Assembly (NCBI GenBank): GCA_030592355.1
Contig: JAUVJE010000105.1
Coordinates: forward strand, 1 to 8,558
Reading direction: 5' to 3'
Origin: Clostridia bacterium
Lineage (GTDB): Bacteria > Bacillota > Clostridia > DUPQ01
DNA length: 8,558 bases
The notes beneath the pieces are model-generated. The model was not told the DNA's origin. It did no database searches and was given only the letters and a program-made list of their open reading frames with translations. Below are positions 6,528 to 8,558 of this stretch, one piece after another. The position numbers and the translations under genes were made by a program. Position 1 is the stretch's first letter; every line of letters starts with the position of its first letter.

Positions 6528-6536
6528 TGATATACT
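6528..6536 (+). promoter_or_regulatory. Extended -10 promoter of the plus-strand UroD-like gene
   Basis: TGA-TATACT: a TGn extension (6528-6530) directly before TATACT (6531-6536, 5/6). No good -35 box sits at normal spacing (TTGCTT at 6510-6515 is 15 nt away), which is tolerated by extended -10 promoters and is common for activated ones. The leader to the ATG at 6568 would be about 25 nt. Confidence 0.5.
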
Positions 6537-6556
6537 ATTGCAGAAGGCATTTATGC

Positions 6557-6561
6557 GGAGG
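6557..6561 (+). promoter_or_regulatory. Ribosome binding site deciding the 6568 start
   Basis: GGAGG 6 nt before the ATG at 6568. The frame is open upstream to a TTG at 6538, but that codon overlaps the promoter and has no binding site of its own, so it is rejected as the start. Confidence 0.8.
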
Positions 6562-6567
6562 ATAATT

Positions 6568-7635
6568 ATGACACCCAGAGAAAACTTATTGTCTATATAT
6601 AAAAAGACAGGATATGAGTACGCCCCCGTGAATCTTATCTTATGTCCTTCCCAAATCAACGAATATACAGCAAGAACCGGTGAGGAAGCATTATCTTATA
6701 ACGAATATTTTGATTTTCCCGAGATTTACGTAACCGACCTATTGCCTGAACCCGTAAGCAGGTTGTATTATCTTTCATATTTCAAGAATCCCACTTCCAA
6801 AATAAAAATCGATAAATGGGGCGTCGGGCATGAACCGGGCAGTGAAGCCTGTGCGCATATGTCACATTTCGTTCATCCCATGGAAAGCTTCGCATCTTTA
6901 ACCGAATTCGAAAAATATCCCTATCCGGCTTATTTATCAGCCAAAACCTCACATATTAAAGAAGAGGTTGATGAAATTCATACAAAGGGTTATGCCGCAT
7001 CTGCGGAAATGGCCTGCACTGTATGGGAAATAGCCTGGTATCTCCGTAGTATGGAACAACTCATGACGGATATGATTCTCGATAAAGAATTGGCCGCATA
7101 TCACCTGGATCGCATCACTGAAATCTCCTGCCACCGGGCCTGTGTTTTTGCAGAAGCCGGAGTGGATATAATACTTACAGGCGACGACGTTGGTATGCAG
7201 AACTCTCTTATGATGAGTGAAGCTATGTATTGCGAATGGATAAAACCGCGTTTTGCAAAAATCATTTCAGCAGCTAAATCGGTTAATCCTGATATTTTGA
7301 TTGATTATCATTCGTGCGGATATGTTGAACCGCTGATTCCCCACTTTATAGAATGTGGAATTGATATATTGAATCCTGTTCAGCCCGAATGCATGGATTT
7401 TAAAGAGATATACGGGAAATACAGCGATAAAATCAGTTTCAAAGGCACTATCGGAACACAAACCACCATGCCTTTTGGAACCACTGATGAAGTCAGGGCG
7501 GCTGTTAACAGAAACCTTGATATTGCCGGTCCAATGGGCGGATTGTATTGCTGCCCTACCCATATGATAGAACCGGAAGTTCCATGGGAAAATATAACGG
7601 CCTACATTGAAACCTGCAACTCTTACAAACCATAA
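6568..7635 (+). CDS. Uroporphyrinogen decarboxylase-superfamily protein (MtaA/MtbA-like) with Cys-rich C-terminal site
   Basis: A 355-residue, soluble TIM-barrel protein of the UroD/methylcobamide methyltransferase-like superfamily and a diverged paralogue of the minus-strand neighbour. Shared signatures are ILTGDDVGMQNSLMMS (about 202-217), WIKPRFAKIIS (224-234) and YHSCG with His248 and Cys250. Unlike the neighbour, it has a C-terminal cysteine site, GGLYCCPTHMIEPEVPWENI, with Cys328, Cys329 and His332. The His-x-Cys...Cys pattern matches the zinc site known in MtaA/MtbA-type methyltransferases, and the extra Cys/His is notable. An N-terminal RQAGR motif of heme UroD is absent. Several further cysteines and histidines cluster at 95-103 (CAHMSHFVH). 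No corrinoid protein or methyltransferase partner lies nearby, so a methyl-transfer role is inference. It ends 19 bp from the convergent rsgA stop with no obvious terminator between. Confidence 0.83.
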   Translation: MTPRENLLSIYKKTGYEYAPVNLILCPSQINEYTARTGEEALSYNEYFDFPEIYVTDLLPEPVSRLYYLSYFKNPTSKIKIDKWGVGHEPGSEACAHMSHFVHPMESFASLTEFEKYPYPAYLSAKTSHIKEEVDEIHTKGYAASAEMACTVWEIAWYLRSMEQLMTDMILDKELAAYHLDRITEISCHRACVFAEAGVDIILTGDDVGMQNSLMMSEAMYCEWIKPRFAKIISAAKSVNPDILIDYHSCGYVEPLIPHFIECGIDILNPVQPECMDFKEIYGKYSDKISFKGTIGTQTTMPFGTTDEVRAAVNRNLDIAGPMGGLYCCPTHMIEPEVPWENITAYIETCNSYKP

Positions 7636-7654
7636 TCAGGAATTAATACTATTG

Positions 7655-8558
7655 TTACCACTGAACCTTTTTGGAATTCCTTATTTTTTTTGCAAAGGCC
7701 TTTCTTTTATTACGTTCTTCGATTCTGGCTTTTGCACTTATTTTAATCTTCATACAACGGGCTTCTCTTTGTAGTTTTCTGTACCTATCGTACTGTTCCT
7801 GACTTAACTCGCCCGTTTTCAACGCATCCCTGACAGCACAGCCTGGTTCGGATTTATGACTGCAGTCAGAGAATCTGCATAGAGATTCCAACTCTTCGAT
7901 TTTATTATGGATGTCGGAAAAATTCTTCTCAACTCCATCAGCAGCATGCCATAAACCCAGCTCTCTCATGCCCGGAGTATTGATAATTATTCCTCCCTCC
8001 GGTAATACAAAAAGCTGCCTGTGGGTGGTTGTGTGCCGTCCTTTATCGATGCTGCTTCTGAGTTCTTTAACTTCCATGAGTTTTTCATCACCCAAATAAT
8101 TAAGCAGGGACGATTTTCCCACCCCTGAGGAGCCCAGAAAAATAACTGTCCTGTTACCTGTAAAATATGGTTTGATGTTTTCCATTCCCTCGCCTGAAAT
8201 TATGCTTACCATATGATAATTAACTCCGGGGTGATTTTCTTCAATCTGTTCAATAACCCCTTCCCGGTCATCGCAGAGATCAGCTTTGCTCAGAATAACG
8301 ACCGGTATGCCTCCGCTCTCCCAGACAATAGATAAATATCTGTCTAAACGTGATATGTTGAAGTCAAAATTCATAGACGTAACAATAAATACATAATCAA
8401 AATTGGCCGCCATTGTCTGGGACTGGTTAACCAAACCAACCGCTTTCCTGACATAAACACTTTTTCTTGGCAGAATCTCCCTTATTATAGATTCACTTGT
8501 TTCTCCAAGATATTGAATCCCAACAAAATCACCTACTGCAGGAAGCATCTCTTCATTA
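7655..8558 (-). CDS. rsgA: RsgA ribosome small subunit-dependent GTPase, 5'-truncated by window edge
   Basis: Circularly permuted GTPase (YjeQ/YloQ family) that checks and releases factors in late 30S ribosome assembly. The frame is open through the right edge: before the Met at 8546-8548 come Asn-Glu-Glu, and NEEMLPAVGDFV matches the internal OB-fold motif, usually FPAVGDWV. That Met is therefore not the start, and about 50 residues are missing. Counting from that Met, motifs run in permuted order: G4 as SKADL (87-91), G1 GSSGVGKS (139-146), the HTTTHR region (172-177) and G3 as NTPGMRE (190-196). The zinc cluster follows with Cys224, Cys229, His231 and Cys237, then a strongly basic C-terminal tail. 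G3 has Asn where Asp is expected. The segment NFDFNISRLDRYLSIVWESGG resembles an accessory RsgA paralogue I recall from Firmicutes, distinct from the housekeeping copy beside prkC/rpe. Neither prkC nor rpe is visible here. Confidence 0.93.
   Translation of the reverse strand, partial: NEEMLPAVGDFVGIQYLGETSESIIREILPRKSVYVRKAVGLVNQSQTMAANFDYVFIVTSMNFDFNISRLDRYLSIVWESGGIPVVILSKADLCDDREGVIEQIEENHPGVNYHMVSIISGEGMENIKPYFTGNRTVIFLGSSGVGKSSLLNYLGDEKLMEVKELRSSIDKGRHTTTHRQLFVLPEGGIIINTPGMRELGLWHAADGVEKNFSDIHNKIEELESLCRFSDCSHKSEPGCAVRDALKTGELSQEQYDRYRKLQREARCMKIKISAKARIEERNKRKAFAKKIRNSKKVQW

Noticed and set aside
6538..6567. Upstream TTG start for the plus-strand UroD-like gene
   Set aside because: It overlaps the extended -10 promoter and has no ribosome binding site, whereas GGAGG is well spaced to the ATG at 6568.
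5399..7635. Heme-pathway uroporphyrinogen decarboxylase (hemE) annotation for the two UroD-like genes
   Set aside because: Neither protein has the N-terminal RQAGR active-site motif of HemE, and no other heme genes are near.
1..8558. CRISPR arrays, tRNA or rRNA genes, insertion sequences
   Set aside because: No regularly spaced repeats, cloverleaf-like or rRNA-like stretches, transposase frames or terminal inverted repeats were seen on reading both strands.

Overview
The window reads as chromosomal DNA of a low-to-moderate GC anaerobic Bacillota (Clostridia-like) bacterium. The clues are strong AGGAGG-type ribosome binding sites ahead of almost every gene, an FtsK/SpoIIIE-type translocase, subunits of a biotin-dependent sodium-pumping decarboxylase, an accessory-type RsgA GTPase, and compact TTGACA/TATAAT-like promoters. 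The species cannot be named from the sequence.

Layout, left to right. (1) 1-1445, minus strand: the N-terminal part of an FtsK/SpoIIIE DNA translocase, cut by the left edge just after the Walker A motif. (2) 1446-1680: a divergent promoter region with a three-copy AT-rich 9-mer repeat. (3) 1681-3249, plus strand: a two-gene operon for the gamma/delta and beta subunits of a sodium-translocating decarboxylase (oadG-oadB), closed by a stem-loop terminator that looks usable in both directions. No alpha (carboxyltransferase) or biotin-carrier gene is present. (4) 3337-3604: non-coding, rich in small inverted repeats and unexplained. (5) 3617-5341, plus strand: two tandem TIM-barrel proteins of the sugar phosphate isomerase/epimerase (AP endonuclease 2) superfamily, ending at a strong hairpin terminator. 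(6) 5399-7635: two uroporphyrinogen-decarboxylase-superfamily proteins of the MtaA/MtbA methyltransferase type. They are paralogous to each other and divergently transcribed from a 143-bp control region holding two promoters and two dyads. (7) 7655-8558, minus strand: RsgA ribosome-assembly GTPase, cut by the right edge inside its N-terminal OB domain.

The flanks (ftsK, oadGB, rsgA) have recognisable roles. The centre (3617-7635) is an accessory metabolic island of two paralogous pairs with no transporter, regulator, kinase or corrinoid protein beside it. Proximity and a common enzymatic flavour suggest a shared catabolic pathway, such as rearrangement or cleavage of a sugar or glycoside plus methyl or carboxyl chemistry. 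The substrate cannot be read from the sequence. This four-gene locus and its intergenic control region are the best candidates for something undescribed here.
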